Positions 24,967 through 34,625 of a DNA stretch of 64,000 nt are shown piece after piece (positions within the stretch are counted from its first letter, which is position 1; every line of letters starts with the position of its first letter). Source of the stretch: Leptospira sp. WS60.C2 (lineage in GTDB: Bacteria; Spirochaetota; Leptospiria; Leptospirales; Leptospiraceae); the NCBI RefSeq assembly GCF_040833955.1, contig NZ_CP162133.1, positions 124,001-188,000 on the forward strand, written 5' to 3'. The notes beneath the pieces were generated by a model that ran no database searches, was not told where the DNA came from, and saw only the letters and a program-made list of their open reading frames with translations. The position numbers and the translations under genes were made by a program.

Positions 24967-26346
24967 TTAATAATATACCTGTATTTGAGTCCGAACCACA
25001 TGATCTCCTTCCGCTGCAGTAGGAGTTCCGGTATAATAAAAGTAGTCGGTTTGCCATTTTAGATTGTGCTCGGCAAAATAATATGACAAGGCTCCTCCCA
25101 CTTCTCTTGAGTATTTCATTGTGGGATCGGTTTCCCCTAACGGTCTAAATTCGCCAAATCGAACAACTAATTCGTATTGGTTAGTAAACAAATAACCCAA
25201 TTGGACAAAATGACCTTGTCCACTTCTAGAATATTCTCTCGTTAAAGCGGAATTCACTGCTCGTTCCACATATGCTGTGTTTGCTCTCCGCCATAACCAT
25301 TCATATTGGAAAGAAAATCCCATCCATTTAAAATAAATATCACCTGTGGCATGGCTATAATTGAATTTTGCAAAAGTATATTCCGTACCATGTGTACTTA
25401 AAGTACGATCAGAGTTTTTATTATAAGCACCAGCCACACCAAATGAGATTTTGGGATCTTTGTATCTTACAAAATCAACTTCCGATAACCAGTCATTATC
25501 AGAGCCAGATCTTGTCATTCCTCCCAACGGAGAAAAAATAAAACGAGCGACGGTTAACACACCTGGAGTTTGACTCTCCACTCGGTTTCGGCCTTGGCCC
25601 CCAAAAACTCCCAAATAATAGGCAAACATTCGTTTGTTGCCAAATAGGTCTTCAGAAAAGAGATAGGTTCCCACATCGCGATCTAAGTTGAATTCTGCGC
25701 TTACAGAAGAACGGTCGACTGTTTGTAAGGCACTGGAGGAATTCCACCGCTGGCGACTAAAAGGTACCTTCATTTGTCCAAAGGCCACTTTGAAATCTCG
25801 ATATTGGTTATAAATGATGTTGGCGTCACGTAATGTATTTCGTCTTTGGCTTTCCATATCCCGTTCTGCAAAACCCAATTGTAGGTTTACGAGCCAAGTG
25901 TCATTGAAGAGTCCTGCTTTTACTTGAAGTCTAGTTCTTCTGACAAGAAAATTCGTTGTATCTTGTGAGGGATCCAATTGGAAACTTTGGTTCCCTTGCA
26001 TTTGGGATCGGAATCGAATTTGCACTTTGTGTTTTTCATCGTTGGAAGTAGCTCGGATACCTTTCCCTAAACCGGTTTCCCAATTGGATTTGTTTTCTGC
26101 ACTTACCGATGGACTCACATTGGGGGTGGAAGGGTTCGTCGGACTGGGGGTCGTTTTTCCTTCTTTGGAAGGCTCGGAAAGAGAGGAATTCTTTTTATTT
26201 TCCGTTTCTTTTTTCACTTCGGTCGTTTGCGATACTGGTTCTGGACGGGGAGCCTGTGTCTCTTGCGATACAAGAGGAAAAAAGGGCAAAATTGTGGCGA
26301 AAGTCAATAGCAAAAAGGGAATGGTTGACCGGTCACGAGGTAACAT
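24967..26346 (-). CDS. Phosphate-selective porin O/P-family protein
   Basis: The OprP/OprO family forms outer-membrane beta-barrel porins with anion or pyrophosphate preference. From ATG 26346 (459 residues; a TTG at 26364 is the alternative) there is a signal peptide, a Pro/Thr/Ser/Lys-rich linker (about 35-85), then a barrel with alternating strands: VQIRFRSQMQGN, FLVRRTRLQVKAGLFNDTWLV, FKVAFGQMKVPFSRQRW, RDVGTYLFSEDLFG, ending in the aromatic Tyr-Tyr typical of outer-membrane proteins. Substrate is unknown. It is divergent from gmd. Confidence 0.88.
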   Translation of the reverse strand: MLPRDRSTIPFLLLTFATILPFFPLVSQETQAPRPEPVSQTTEVKKETENKKNSSLSEPSKEGKTTPSPTNPSTPNVSPSVSAENKSNWETGLGKGIRATSNDEKHKVQIRFRSQMQGNQSFQLDPSQDTTNFLVRRTRLQVKAGLFNDTWLVNLQLGFAERDMESQRRNTLRDANIIYNQYRDFKVAFGQMKVPFSRQRWNSSSALQTVDRSSVSAEFNLDRDVGTYLFSEDLFGNKRMFAYYLGVFGGQGRNRVESQTPGVLTVARFIFSPLGGMTRSGSDNDWLSEVDFVRYKDPKISFGVAGAYNKNSDRTLSTHGTEYTFAKFNYSHATGDIYFKWMGFSFQYEWLWRRANTAYVERAVNSALTREYSRSGQGHFVQLGYLFTNQYELVVRFGEFRPLGETDPTMKYSREVGGALSYYFAEHNLKWQTDYFYYTGTPTAAEGDHVVRTQIQVYY

Positions 26347-26445
26347 GCTTGTAATAGTTGTCAAATTGGGAACAAAACTAGAAAAAGCAAAAGATATTCA
26401 CTTGGATTTTGAGGAATAATCCGCTTCTTTTTATCATTTTTACTT

Positions 26446-26459
26446 TTCTTTCGAAAGAA
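26446..26459. promoter_or_regulatory. 14-bp palindrome between porin and gmd
   Basis: TTCTTTCGAAAGAA is a perfect palindrome in the divergent intergenic region, 25 bases before gmd and about 100 before the porin. It may be an operator, but there is no second copy to support this. Confidence 0.3.
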
Positions 26460-26483
26460 TTTTGAAAAACTGTTCTCTGATCT

Positions 26484-27500
26484 ATGAAAAAAGCACTCAT
26501 CACGGGAATCACGGGCCAAGATGGTTCCTACCTAGCAGAACTCCTCCTCCAAAAAGGATACGAAGTCCACGGTATCGTTCGTAGAACGAGTTTATTCAAT
26601 CGGAATCGAATCGAACACCTACACGGAAATCCCAATCTCCACCTGCATTACGGAGACTTAACGGATTCTTCTAACCTGAACCGCATTTTAGAAAAAATCC
26701 AACCATCTGAAATTTACAATTTAGCGGCTCAGTCGCATGTGCAGGTATCCTTCGAAGTTCCTGAGTATACAGCAGAGGTCGACGCTGTGGGAACTCTTAG
26801 AATTTTAGATGCAATCAAACAAACAGGCATTAATTCTAGATTCTATCAAGCCTCTACTTCAGAACTTTACGGTCTTGTCCAAGAGGTTCCTCAAACAGAA
26901 AAAACTCCTTTTTATCCACGTTCTCCTTATGCAGTGGCAAAATTATATGCCTATTGGGCAGTGGTGAACTACCGAGAGGCGTACGATTTGCACGCATCGA
27001 ATGGAATTTTGTTCAACCATGAATCTCCAAGACGTGGGGAAACATTTGTCACTCGTAAAATTACATTAGGTGTTTCTGCGGTCAAAGCAGGAAAACTTCC
27101 TTTTATCACAATGGGAAACATTGACTCAAAACGCGACTGGGGATATGCTCCGGATTACGTTGAGATGATGTGGATGATGTTACAAAAAGACAAACCAGAT
27201 GATTACGTCGTTGCAACGAATGAAACACATACCGTTCGTGAGTTTATCGAAGAAGCCTATAAAATTGCTGGGTATGAAGTGGTTTGGGAAGGTAAGGAAG
27301 ACAGCGAAATTGGTAAGGACAAAAAAACAGGCCAAGTGCTTGTCAAAATCGACCCGAAATACTACCGACCTACAGAAGTGGAACTTCTCATCGGGAACCC
27401 AGAAAAAGCAAAACGTCAGTTAGGTTGGGAACCAAAAGTGAAGTTTAAAGAACTGGTAAAAATTATGATGGAAGCGGATTTAAAAGCCCAAGGTTTTTAA
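26484..27500 (+). CDS. gmd: GDP-mannose 4,6-dehydratase
   Basis: Gmd converts GDP-mannose to GDP-4-keto-6-deoxymannose, precursor of fucose- and rhamnose-type sugars in LPS. The 338-residue protein has the short-chain dehydrogenase features: [19 protein letters not shown] (nucleotide binding), [21 protein letters not shown], the catalytic STSELYG (Ser/Thr with Glu) and [12 protein letters not shown] (YxxxK), and [18 protein letters not shown]. The length is normal. No fcl or rmd partner is adjacent. Confidence 0.96.
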   Translation: MKKALITGITGQDGSYLAELLLQKGYEVHGIVRRTSLFNRNRIEHLHGNPNLHLHYGDLTDSSNLNRILEKIQPSEIYNLAAQSHVQVSFEVPEYTAEVDAVGTLRILDAIKQTGINSRFYQASTSELYGLVQEVPQTEKTPFYPRSPYAVAKLYAYWAVVNYREAYDLHASNGILFNHESPRRGETFVTRKITLGVSAVKAGKLPFITMGNIDSKRDWGYAPDYVEMMWMMLQKDKPDDYVVATNETHTVREFIEEAYKIAGYEVVWEGKEDSEIGKDKKTGQVLVKIDPKYYRPTEVELLIGNPEKAKRQLGWEPKVKFKELVKIMMEADLKAQGF

Positions 27501-27531
27501 GGTTTCCAAAAACAATCTCTGAAAAAATGGG

Positions 27532-27577
27532 AAAACCCAGAGACAATGCTAGCTGGCAGAATCTTTGGGTTTTTTTG
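27532..27577. terminator. Bidirectional terminator between gmd and STAS gene
   Basis: AAAACCCA (27532-27539) pairs with TGGGTTTT (27566-27573), continued inside by AGA/TCT and TGC/GCA, with a T-run to 27576. It serves convergent genes. Confidence 0.8.
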
Positions 27578-27597
27578 TCGGAAGGAAACGTTGTGGG

Positions 27598-27902
27598 TTA
27601 GATTCCGAAAAACTGATCTAACATCAATTTTTTCAGAGTTTCTTTCAGTTTGTCTTGGATGTTCACAATTTTAACGGTCATTTTTTTCTCATCCGCTTTG
27701 TTTTTGAAAGAGAGCAGTCTGGAGATTCCAAGTGAACTCACGATGACAACCTTTTCCAAGTCCAGTAAATTTCCTGGACATTCTTTTCTAAAATATCCGC
27801 TAAAATTTCACGTAATTCGGGTGCATTTCCGTCCAGGATTTGATCCATAAAACGAACGCGTATTGTATTTCCCTTTTCTTCTACTAGTATCTTGTCGCTC
27901 AT
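27598..27902 (-). pseudogene. STAS anti-sigma factor antagonist, single-base frameshift
   Basis: Read leftward from ATG 27902, the first 45 or so codons encode MSDKILVEEKGNTIRVRF and LREILADILEKNVQEI, then the frame collapses at TACTGG and stops after WKRLSS. One frame over, the sequence resumes as LLDLEKVVIVSSLGISRLLS and continues to FFGI and TAA at 27598-27600. Adding one T in the ATTTAC run (plus strand AAA at 27766-27768) restores 101 residues of a normal STAS domain, in which the SSLG Ser is the usual phosphorylation site. STAS antagonists bind anti-sigma kinases. It is either a pseudogene, a sequencing error or a slippage-controlled gene. Confidence 0.85.
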
Positions 27903-27950
27903 ATTTCTTTGGCCTCTAACATTAGTCAGGAGAAAAATACTGGCAAGAAG

Positions 27951-29162
27951 TTATTTCAACTTCTTGAGCTTATTCTCCATATTAGCCTTTTTATGGTAGA
28001 ATTGGACGAGTTTTTCTAGTTCTGCCATATCCGTGCAGACAATTTTTCCCATCTCCATACGAATAAATTTGTTATTTTTCATGATGTCGGAGATGATGAG
28101 TTCGTCTTTTGGATCTGTGAGACCCACCATTTTGAGGAGGTCTTTCGTTCCAATTTCAAAATTGTAGGCTTGTTTCGGTGCTACCTTGATTCGGTTTTTT
28201 TCCGCCAAAGTCATGAGAGTGTCTACAATTCGCCCTTGTGGGTCTTTGAGGAGGAGGTTTGCTAATTGTTTGTAAGCAATCCAAATTCGTTCCGACAAAA
28301 GGGTGATGAGACGAGTGGCAAGTTGCGGTTGCGCTTTCACCATTCCTTCGAAGTTTGCTTTGTTGATGGCAAGAAGTTCCACATCCCCAGCGGCAACAGC
28401 CGAAGCAGAGCGTGGTTTGTTATCCAAGATTGCCATCTCACCAAAAATGTCTCCCGCTTGGAGTACAGCGAGCATCACCTCGTTTTGGTTAACGATTTTG
28501 GAAATTTTTACCTTTCCACTTTGTAAAATAAAGAGTTCTTTGCCAGGCTCGTGTTCACAAAAGATCATCTCACTGTCTTTGTAGTTACGATTGAATTTTG
28601 TGTAATCAATCGGAGGAGCTTGGAATGGTTGGTTGATCGTTTGCAGGCGTAATTTAGCCTGTGGTACGAATTGTCCGTTTGGAAGGTGTTTTAAATAACT
28701 TTGGTAAGCAAAGGTAGCATGTGATGTATTTTGCTGTTGGAAATAGTATTCCCCAATCTTAAAAAGTTCATTCGGATCTTCTTCGACAGCATTTCGGAAG
28801 GATAACCTAGTGATTGTTGTATCAAATTGTCGTAACTTCATGGAGAAGAAACGAATGATATTCATCGCAACAGCAGTTGATTTTTGGATGAGAGTTCCAA
28901 ACTGGTCGTAACTAACAGAAATTAAAGATACATTAGTGAGTGATGTCGCAGATTCAATTTGTGGGTGTTGGCTCATCGCCGCTACCACACCAAAAAAGTC
29001 ACCAGGTCCTAAAACCTGATTGGGGTCCTCACCAACAACAGCTGTCTCACGAGTGACACGTACCTTTCCTTCACGGATGATATAGAAATTGTTCGCATCC
29101 TTTTTCCCCTCCACAATGATGTAGGAGTTCGCTGGGAAAGTAACCATTTGAAAAAATGACAT
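27951..29162 (-). CDS. Double cyclic-nucleotide-binding Crp/Fnr-like protein
   Basis: The 403-residue protein has two cNMP-binding-like domains: the first at about 8-110 (FPANSYIIVEGKKDANNFYIIREGKVRV, GPGDFFG), the second at about 200-310 (FCEHEPGKELFILQSGKVKI, LQAGDIFGEMAILDNKPRSASAVA, which matches the canonical phosphate-binding cassette GEMAIL...RSA). The C-terminal 80 residues resemble a Crp-type winged helix (IGTKDLLKMVGL, KFIRMEMGKIVC). The intervening segment has a TPR-like helix pair (LFKIGEYYFQQQNTSHATFAYQSYLKHLP; shortened). It is probably a regulator or cytoplasmic sensor. It lies upstream of the broken STAS gene. Confidence 0.85.
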   Translation of the reverse strand: MSFFQMVTFPANSYIIVEGKKDANNFYIIREGKVRVTRETAVVGEDPNQVLGPGDFFGVVAAMSQHPQIESATSLTNVSLISVSYDQFGTLIQKSTAVAMNIIRFFSMKLRQFDTTITRLSFRNAVEEDPNELFKIGEYYFQQQNTSHATFAYQSYLKHLPNGQFVPQAKLRLQTINQPFQAPPIDYTKFNRNYKDSEMIFCEHEPGKELFILQSGKVKISKIVNQNEVMLAVLQAGDIFGEMAILDNKPRSASAVAAGDVELLAINKANFEGMVKAQPQLATRLITLLSERIWIAYKQLANLLLKDPQGRIVDTLMTLAEKNRIKVAPKQAYNFEIGTKDLLKMVGLTDPKDELIISDIMKNNKFIRMEMGKIVCTDMAELEKLVQFYHKKANMENKLKKLK

Positions 29163-29240
29163 TCTTAAATCTCTGGACCCTTTTTGCTCAACGTGCCTAG
29201 TTTATTATCGGAGATCCCTAGGGCAATATTTTCGTAAAAA

Positions 29241-29771
29241 TTACTTATTTTTACTCTCTCCCAAAATTTCCATCTGAGTCAGTTCTAATTCTGCTTCTTG
29301 TGCAATTTTACTGGAATACGTATTTTTGATAATGTCCTGAAAAATCTGATATGCTTTGTCTTCTCTACCCATTCGCACATAGGCTTTTCCAGAAACCAAA
29401 TAGGATTCGAGTCCTTCTTCCGTATTGGGGAATTCTTTGTAAATTTTCAGTTCATTTTCAGCGAGCGCTAAAATGTCTCCTGTCATTCTATAATTGGTAC
29501 TTAAGGTTTTGCGAACCTCTCTGGTTTTCGGATGCCCTGGATACAGAATCAAAAAACTTTTACAAGTTTCGACGGATTGATAATGGTTTCGATCTTCCAA
29601 AAATTCTTTTGCCTTTTGGTAGAGTAAATCAGCTTGTTTGTCCCTTTCTTTGGCAAAAATTTCTTGTGTGGATCGTTCTGCCTGTAAGGAAATTCCAGAC
29701 CCAAATCCCATTAGGAGGAAACAAAGAAATAAGTTGGAAATCAACTTCCCCAGTTTAGAATTCTGTCTCAT
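29241..29771 (-). CDS. Exported TPR-like protein
   Basis: From ATG 29771 the protein has 176 residues with a signal peptide (residues about 1-30, ending ISLQA) and TPR-like helices: KQADLLYQKAKEFLEDRNHYQSVE, LALAENELKIYKEFPNTEEGL, SGKAYVRMGREDKAYQIFQDII. An upstream in-frame ATG at 29831 would overlap the VWA gene and spoil the signal peptide. Such proteins act as periplasmic scaffolds. It is probably co-transcribed with the VWA gene (22-base gap). Confidence 0.78.
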   Translation of the reverse strand: MRQNSKLGKLISNLFLCFLLMGFGSGISLQAERSTQEIFAKERDKQADLLYQKAKEFLEDRNHYQSVETCKSFLILYPGHPKTREVRKTLSTNYRMTGDILALAENELKIYKEFPNTEEGLESYLVSGKAYVRMGREDKAYQIFQDIIKNTYSSKIAQEAELELTQMEILGESKNK

Positions 29772-29793
29772 TACTATTCTTTTCGGATGAATT

Positions 29794-30903
29794 CTATTTC
29801 TCGTGAACGGGTTTTTCCTCGGAAAGAGCAATTATTTGCGGAATTCCTGTCATATCCCATAATTCCACAGAGGTTTTCATCCGTTTGCCAGGGGGCAGAA
29901 CAAAGACAAACCGTCCTTTTCCTTCTTTTCCCGATTTCAATTCGACAAGTTGTTTTGTAACGTCTCCCATCCGACGTTCGCGAAGAGGAGGAATGGGAAA
30001 ACTTCTTCGTTTTTCTTCTGTGGGATAAAGATACCATTGGATCATGTATTCCGTAGGAAGTACTGCTGAATATTCGTAATTTACAATGTACCCATTTTCT
30101 GATCCGTCTTCGTAGGGTAGAACACTTACAATTTTGATTTTCCCTTTGTTTTCGATAGGGGGATTTGTAGATTGTGGAATGAGGGCGACTGCGTTGGTAT
30201 TTTCTGTTTCACTCTGTTCCTTGAGATCCAAATGGGAAAAAATCCTTCGAAACGACCGATCGTAGTCCTCAGGACTTTTGAGAGAAAAATAATTTCCATC
30301 TCCTAAAAGAGAAAGCCGTTTGAAATCTTCTTCCCCTTTGGGATCGATGTCAATGCCAAGGATCTGGAGGCGAAATTTTTTGCCTGATTGCCGTAGGTTG
30401 TATAAAACCGACTTAGGATCTCCTTCGCAACTTTCCACACCATCGGAGATAAAGATAATTTCTGTTTCGACTTGGTCATTCAAAAGGTATTCACCCACCA
30501 CCTGTAAGGTTTGAGCGATGGGTGTGGAACCTGCAGGTACGATACTTGCGAGTTTTTGGCTCACAATTTGCGCACCTCCTTTTTGGATGGGATGATACAA
30601 CCTTGCGGATTGGCAACCAGCGATTCGATTTCCATAAGCAACAAGACCAACACTTGCATCCTTTGGTAGACCACCGAGTACTTGTATGAGTTTTTCTTTC
30701 GCAACAGCGATCCGAGTTTTGCCATCCCATTTTTCAGACATGGAGCCACTGGCATCCAGAATGAACACATATCGTTTGTTAGGTGTGTTTTGTGAATTTA
30801 TGATGATAGGAAATGAAATCGAGGAAACGAGAAACAAAACAAAAAACATTCCAATGGAAACGTTTCGTTTCGGAGGGATGTTTTGTTTCCTGGGTTTTTG
30901 CAC
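29794..30903 (-). CDS. Membrane-anchored VWA-domain protein
   Basis: The 369-residue protein has one N-terminal membrane helix or signal (about 17-36) and a von Willebrand A domain from about 44. Its MIDAS metal site is DASGS (Asp50, Ser52, Ser54), with the later FISDGVESCEGD completing it. A C-terminal region of about 130 residues is beta-rich and of unknown type. VWA proteins bind partners through a divalent metal. No MoxR ATPase is near. It sits 32 bases after the Nudix gene. Confidence 0.85.
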   Translation of the reverse strand: MQKPRKQNIPPKRNVSIGMFFVLFLVSSISFPIIINSQNTPNKRYVFILDASGSMSEKWDGKTRIAVAKEKLIQVLGGLPKDASVGLVAYGNRIAGCQSARLYHPIQKGGAQIVSQKLASIVPAGSTPIAQTLQVVGEYLLNDQVETEIIFISDGVESCEGDPKSVLYNLRQSGKKFRLQILGIDIDPKGEEDFKRLSLLGDGNYFSLKSPEDYDRSFRRIFSHLDLKEQSETENTNAVALIPQSTNPPIENKGKIKIVSVLPYEDGSENGYIVNYEYSAVLPTEYMIQWYLYPTEEKRRSFPIPPLRERRMGDVTKQLVELKSGKEGKGRFVFVLPPGKRMKTSVELWDMTGIPQIIALSEEKPVHEK

Positions 30904-30935
30904 TTTTAGAACATCGGCGAAAAATAGATTTCCCC

Positions 30936-31565
30936 TTAGAGGGATTTGGGATCTAAAAAAGGAGGTTTGGCGAGGTTTGCTTTCACAATCTGGGGTGAAC
31001 GATCAAAAGAGGAGTTGTCCTTTAAAAAGCGCAAAATCATCTCACATGTAGCTCCCCATAAAAGTCCATCAGGCAAATCAAAATAATACGCAAAATGTCT
31101 GGGTTCTCTTCCTGGAATTTCAATCGCATAAAACGGTTTTGTCCAAAGTTCCGAAAATGGAAGCAGGATGATGCGTTCTACTTCCTCTTCGTTTTTAGAA
31201 AAGGTAAAGTCCCCATTGTATTTGGCTAAAAATGGCGTGATGTGAAAGCCGGTACGAGTGTGTAAACCTTCCAGTTTGCCCAAAACATCGAGAGAATTGC
31301 GATGAACTCCCATTTCTTCTTCCCATTCGCGAAGCGCTGTGACTAGAAGATTTGGGTCTCTTTGTTCCATCACTCCTCCAGGAAAAGAGATTTGACCTGG
31401 GTGGCTTTTTAAGTGTTTGGCACGTTCTGTGAGTATGATCCCTTCTGCTGTTTCATTCGAACCAAACAGAGGAAAGATGACACCAGATTTGGTTTCCGAT
31501 GTATCTGGGATCTGATCAAAGTCCCTTGAAAGTTTTTCGACAAAGGACTTGTAGGGTAACATCAA
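30936..31565 (-). CDS. Nudix hydrolase, CoA-pyrophosphatase type
   Basis: The 209-residue protein has the NuCoA signature LTERAKHLKSHPGQISFPGG followed by the Nudix box (Gly64 ... R79-E-W-E-E-E-M-G86), which holds the metal-binding Glu residues. Members cleave CoA or acyl-CoA into 3',5'-ADP and phosphopantetheine. The length is typical of NudL-like enzymes. The start overlaps the end of the RNase D gene by 4 bases (ATGA). Confidence 0.9.
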   Translation of the reverse strand: MMLPYKSFVEKLSRDFDQIPDTSETKSGVIFPLFGSNETAEGIILTERAKHLKSHPGQISFPGGVMEQRDPNLLVTALREWEEEMGVHRNSLDVLGKLEGLHTRTGFHITPFLAKYNGDFTFSKNEEEVERIILLPFSELWTKPFYAIEIPGREPRHFAYYFDLPDGLLWGATCEMILRFLKDNSSFDRSPQIVKANLAKPPFLDPKSL

Positions 31566-32782
31566 CCCTCGTCTTTGGAGTTTTGGTTTTGTTTTTTCCT
31601 ACGTTTGGCTACAAATGCTTCTTTGGAACGAATCGCCACCAAACGGTTGATCATCGAATCAAAAGGAAGTCCTTGGATGGCAGCAAGTAAACTTGGTCCA
31701 TAGTTCTGCACTTTCCAATCGGAAAAGACATGGAGTGCTTTTAATTCTTCCAAGTTTTTTGGAGCAGCTCTCAAAATTATGATCAATTGTTTGTTCGAAG
31801 GAAGTAGGGAATGTTCCATTCGTCTAGCGCGCATAATGCGAAGACGCCATTTTTTTGCATTTTGGAACTTGTGATTTTCTTCTTCGTTTAAGTCTTCGCC
31901 ATGTCGTTTGGAAAGTTCAGAAGTATCGATTGGGTCGCTGTATTCTGCAATCAGAAGTTTATAAATTTCTGATCCATCTTTTTTTCCAAACCATTCAATG
32001 CATTTGTCTTCATTTGGTTGTTCTTTCACCGCTTGGGAAAGTCTGTCATTATTGAAGACGCGAAAACTTGCTTTGTTGATTCGTTTTGCTTTTTCGTCGC
32101 GGTAACGAAGGAGTTCTAGAATTTTTCTTCGTTCGAGTGGAGTAAAGTTGAGGATATCTGGGAATTTTCCGAGAGAAAATCCTTCTCCTTCTTTTGCCAC
32201 ATAGTCTTCGGAGGCGATGAATTCAAATTCTGACTTGGCTTCTTCGTAAAGCGATCTGCGTTTCAGTTCCTCTTCCATTTTTAACCAAATGGATTCTAAA
32301 TAGGCAGTGTCGAGAGCTGCATATTTGAGTTGTTGTTTTTGGAGAGGTCGGATTTCCCAATTGGACTTTTGTTCCACTTTCGAAAGCGTTACCTTGTGGT
32401 AGTGTTCTACCACAAATGATAACGAACTTTGTTCTAAGGACAACAAACGAGAACTGATCATTGTATCTGCTGTGTTCACAAATTTGAACCCAAAGTCTCT
32501 TTTTAAGGCTTTGATGTCGTCTTGTGCCGAATGGAAGATTTTCAGAATATTGGGATCTTCAAACAAAGGACCGAGAGCTGACAAATTTGGGATTTTGAGA
32601 GGGTCGATTAGGTAGTTTTTGCCATTCGAATTGATCTGAATGAGACAAACTTTGGGATAATATGTGTAATAACCCGAGGACTCTGTGTCAATCGACATGA
32701 TTTTGGACTGTCTTAGATTGATCAGGGCCAAATCTAACGCTTTTGCTGTATCGACGAGAATATAGTTGGAATTGATTTGCAT
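31562..32782 (-). CDS. rnd: Ribonuclease D-family 3'-5' exonuclease
   Basis: RNase D trims tRNA 3' ends. The 406-residue protein has the DEDD exonuclease domain: MSIDTES (Asp32, Glu34), HSAQDDIKAL (Asp), and YAALDTAYLESIW (Tyr and Asp of ExoIII). The C-terminal half has helical HRDC-like segments (LELLRYRDEKAKRINKASFRVFNND) and a basic end (RRKKQNQNS). The length is near E. coli Rnd (375). It is divergent from purF, with 41 bases between starts. Confidence 0.9.
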   Translation of the reverse strand: MQINSNYILVDTAKALDLALINLRQSKIMSIDTESSGYYTYYPKVCLIQINSNGKNYLIDPLKIPNLSALGPLFEDPNILKIFHSAQDDIKALKRDFGFKFVNTADTMISSRLLSLEQSSLSFVVEHYHKVTLSKVEQKSNWEIRPLQKQQLKYAALDTAYLESIWLKMEEELKRRSLYEEAKSEFEFIASEDYVAKEGEGFSLGKFPDILNFTPLERRKILELLRYRDEKAKRINKASFRVFNNDRLSQAVKEQPNEDKCIEWFGKKDGSEIYKLLIAEYSDPIDTSELSKRHGEDLNEEENHKFQNAKKWRLRIMRARRMEHSLLPSNKQLIIILRAAPKNLEELKALHVFSDWKVQNYGPSLLAAIQGLPFDSMINRLVAIRSKEAFVAKRRKKQNQNSKDEG

Positions 32783-32823
32783 CTAATTGGGATTTTGGAA
32801 ATACTGCAATTGTCATTCTAACA

Positions 32824-34251
32824 ATGATTCTCCAATCTGACAAACCAAAAGAAGAATGTGCCATATTCGGCATCTACAATAGCAAGGAAGCTGCTAATTT
32901 TACCTACCTAGGTTTGTACTCGATGCAACACCGCGGCCAGGAGTCCAGTGGGATCGTCTCAACGGATGGATCACACTTATACCGGTATGCCAATATGGGT
33001 CTTGTGGCAAATATCTTCACACAACCGAAGATCAAAGAGCTCATAGGGGATTCGGCCATCGGCCACAACCGGTATTCCACTACGGGAGCGAGCTTTCTTA
33101 GGAATGCTCAGCCGATTCGCGTAGAATCTCACTTGGGACCTGTGGCTCTTGCCCACAATGGAAACCTAGTGAACTCCTGGGACATCCGAAATAAGCTCGA
33201 AAGAGACGGATCCATTTTCCAGACTACAATCGATTCCGAAGTCATTGTCCACTTAATGGCAAAAAGCCATAAAACAGACCTTCTGGAAGCTCTCTGTGAA
33301 TCTCTTGCACAAGTGCGAGGGGCCTATTCTTTGTTAGTCTTAACTCCAAGATACCTCATTGCTGTTCGCGATCCAAATGGGTTTCGCCCACTCGTGATGG
33401 GAAAACGATCCGACGGAGCCATTGTCTTTGCTTCTGAAACTTGTGCTTTCGACATTACCGAAACAGAATATGTAAGGGATGTGGAGCCTGGGGAGATGGT
33501 AGTAATTGACCATACAGGAATGCGGTCTCTTTATCCATTCCCAAAAGCAAAACCAAGCCTTTGTATTTTTGAATATATCTACTTTGCAAGACCTGATTCT
33601 TATATCTTTGAAGAATCTGTTTATAAAGTGAGAAAATCTTTAGGACGCCAGCTTGCACGTGTTATGCCAGTGGAAGCGGATGTGATCATTCCAGTTCCGG
33701 ATTCCGCAAACATTGCAGCTCTTGGCTACAGTGAAGAGTCTGGCATTCCATACCAAAGTGGACTTGTGCGTTCTCATTACATTGGTCGAACCTTCATTGA
33801 ACCAGACCAAAAGATCCGCGACTTCGGTGCCAAAATTAAATACAATGTAGTAAAAGAAGTGGTGAATGGAAAACGAGTGGTCATCATTGACGACTCGGTA
33901 ATGCGAGGGACAACTAGCCGTAAGATCATCAAAATGATTCGAAATGCTGGTGCCAAAGAAATCCATTTCCGTGTTTCTGCTCCGCCAACGGTTGCTCCTT
34001 GTTATTATGGAATTGATATTCCAACCCATAAAGAACTCATCGCGTCTACACATACAATTGAAGAAATTCAAAAATACCTTCGTGTGGATTCTCTCGCCTA
34101 TCTTACGTTAGATACGATGCATAAGGCAGTGGAAGGTCATAAAGGTGGTGGATTTTGTGATGCGTGTTTTACATCCAATTACCCTGTCGAATTTCAAGAC
34201 CATGCGGGAAACCAAAAGTCATTATTTTCGGAATACGCAACGGAAGAGTGA
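32824..34251 (+). CDS. purF: Amidophosphoribosyltransferase
   Basis: PurF makes 5-phosphoribosylamine from PRPP and glutamine, the first step of purine synthesis. The 475-residue protein has an 11-residue propeptide before the N-terminal nucleophile Cys12 (EECAIFGIY), the class-II glutaminase domain ([24 protein letters not shown]) and a PRTase domain with the PRPP loop [16 protein letters not shown]. Cys residues in [15 protein letters not shown] and FCDAC match the iron-sulfur (Bacillus) type. The stop overlaps queD by one base (TGATG). Confidence 0.96.
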   Translation: MILQSDKPKEECAIFGIYNSKEAANFTYLGLYSMQHRGQESSGIVSTDGSHLYRYANMGLVANIFTQPKIKELIGDSAIGHNRYSTTGASFLRNAQPIRVESHLGPVALAHNGNLVNSWDIRNKLERDGSIFQTTIDSEVIVHLMAKSHKTDLLEALCESLAQVRGAYSLLVLTPRYLIAVRDPNGFRPLVMGKRSDGAIVFASETCAFDITETEYVRDVEPGEMVVIDHTGMRSLYPFPKAKPSLCIFEYIYFARPDSYIFEESVYKVRKSLGRQLARVMPVEADVIIPVPDSANIAALGYSEESGIPYQSGLVRSHYIGRTFIEPDQKIRDFGAKIKYNVVKEVVNGKRVVIIDDSVMRGTTSRKIIKMIRNAGAKEIHFRVSAPPTVAPCYYGIDIPTHKELIASTHTIEEIQKYLRVDSLAYLTLDTMHKAVEGHKGGGFCDACFTSNYPVEFQDHAGNQKSLFSEYATEE

Positions 34252-34625
34252 TGGAAGAGATCGAACTTTCCAAAACCTTTGGTTTTGAGGCTGCCCATTT
34301 TTTACCCAATGTCCCAGAAGGGCACAAATGCAAACGAATGCATGGGCATAGTTTTCGTTTTGCTGTGTATCTAAAGGGAGAAATTGACCCTCATACAGGA
34401 TGGATCATGGATTTCGGCGAGCTTAAGTCGATCGTAAAACCAATCTTAGACGAACATTTGGATCATTATGTTTTAAATGATGTGCCTGGCCTAGAGAATC
34501 CCACAAGCGAAAATATTGCTGTTTGGCTTTGGAACCAACTGAAACCAAAACTACCACTCCTGGATAAAATCACTCTCTACGAAACATGCACCAGTTCATG
34601 TGTGTATCGAGGGCCAAAACAATAA
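34251..34625 (+). CDS. queD: 6-carboxy-tetrahydropterin synthase
   Basis: QueD makes 6-carboxy-5,6,7,8-tetrahydropterin on the way to preQ0 and queuosine. The 124-residue protein from ATG 34251 has the zinc histidines (FEAAHFLP, then MHGHSF), the catalytic Cys upstream of the HGH motif, [10 protein letters not shown], and the LDHYVLND / [12 protein letters not shown] stretches typical of the family. The frame is open upstream inside purF, but the TGATG overlap decides the start. Confidence 0.93.
   Translation: MEEIELSKTFGFEAAHFLPNVPEGHKCKRMHGHSFRFAVYLKGEIDPHTGWIMDFGELKSIVKPILDEHLDHYVLNDVPGLENPTSENIAVWLWNQLKPKLPLLDKITLYETCTSSCVYRGPKQ

Noticed and set aside
26346..26384. TTGACA before the porin start as a -35 box
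   Set aside because: The hexamer is followed by the coding start within 18 bases and there is no -10 box at the right distance.
27650..27850. Open frame on the plus strand across the STAS region
   Set aside because: Hydrophobic, Ser/Lys-rich nonsense typical of an antisense frame; the minus strand gives clear STAS sequence in two frames instead.
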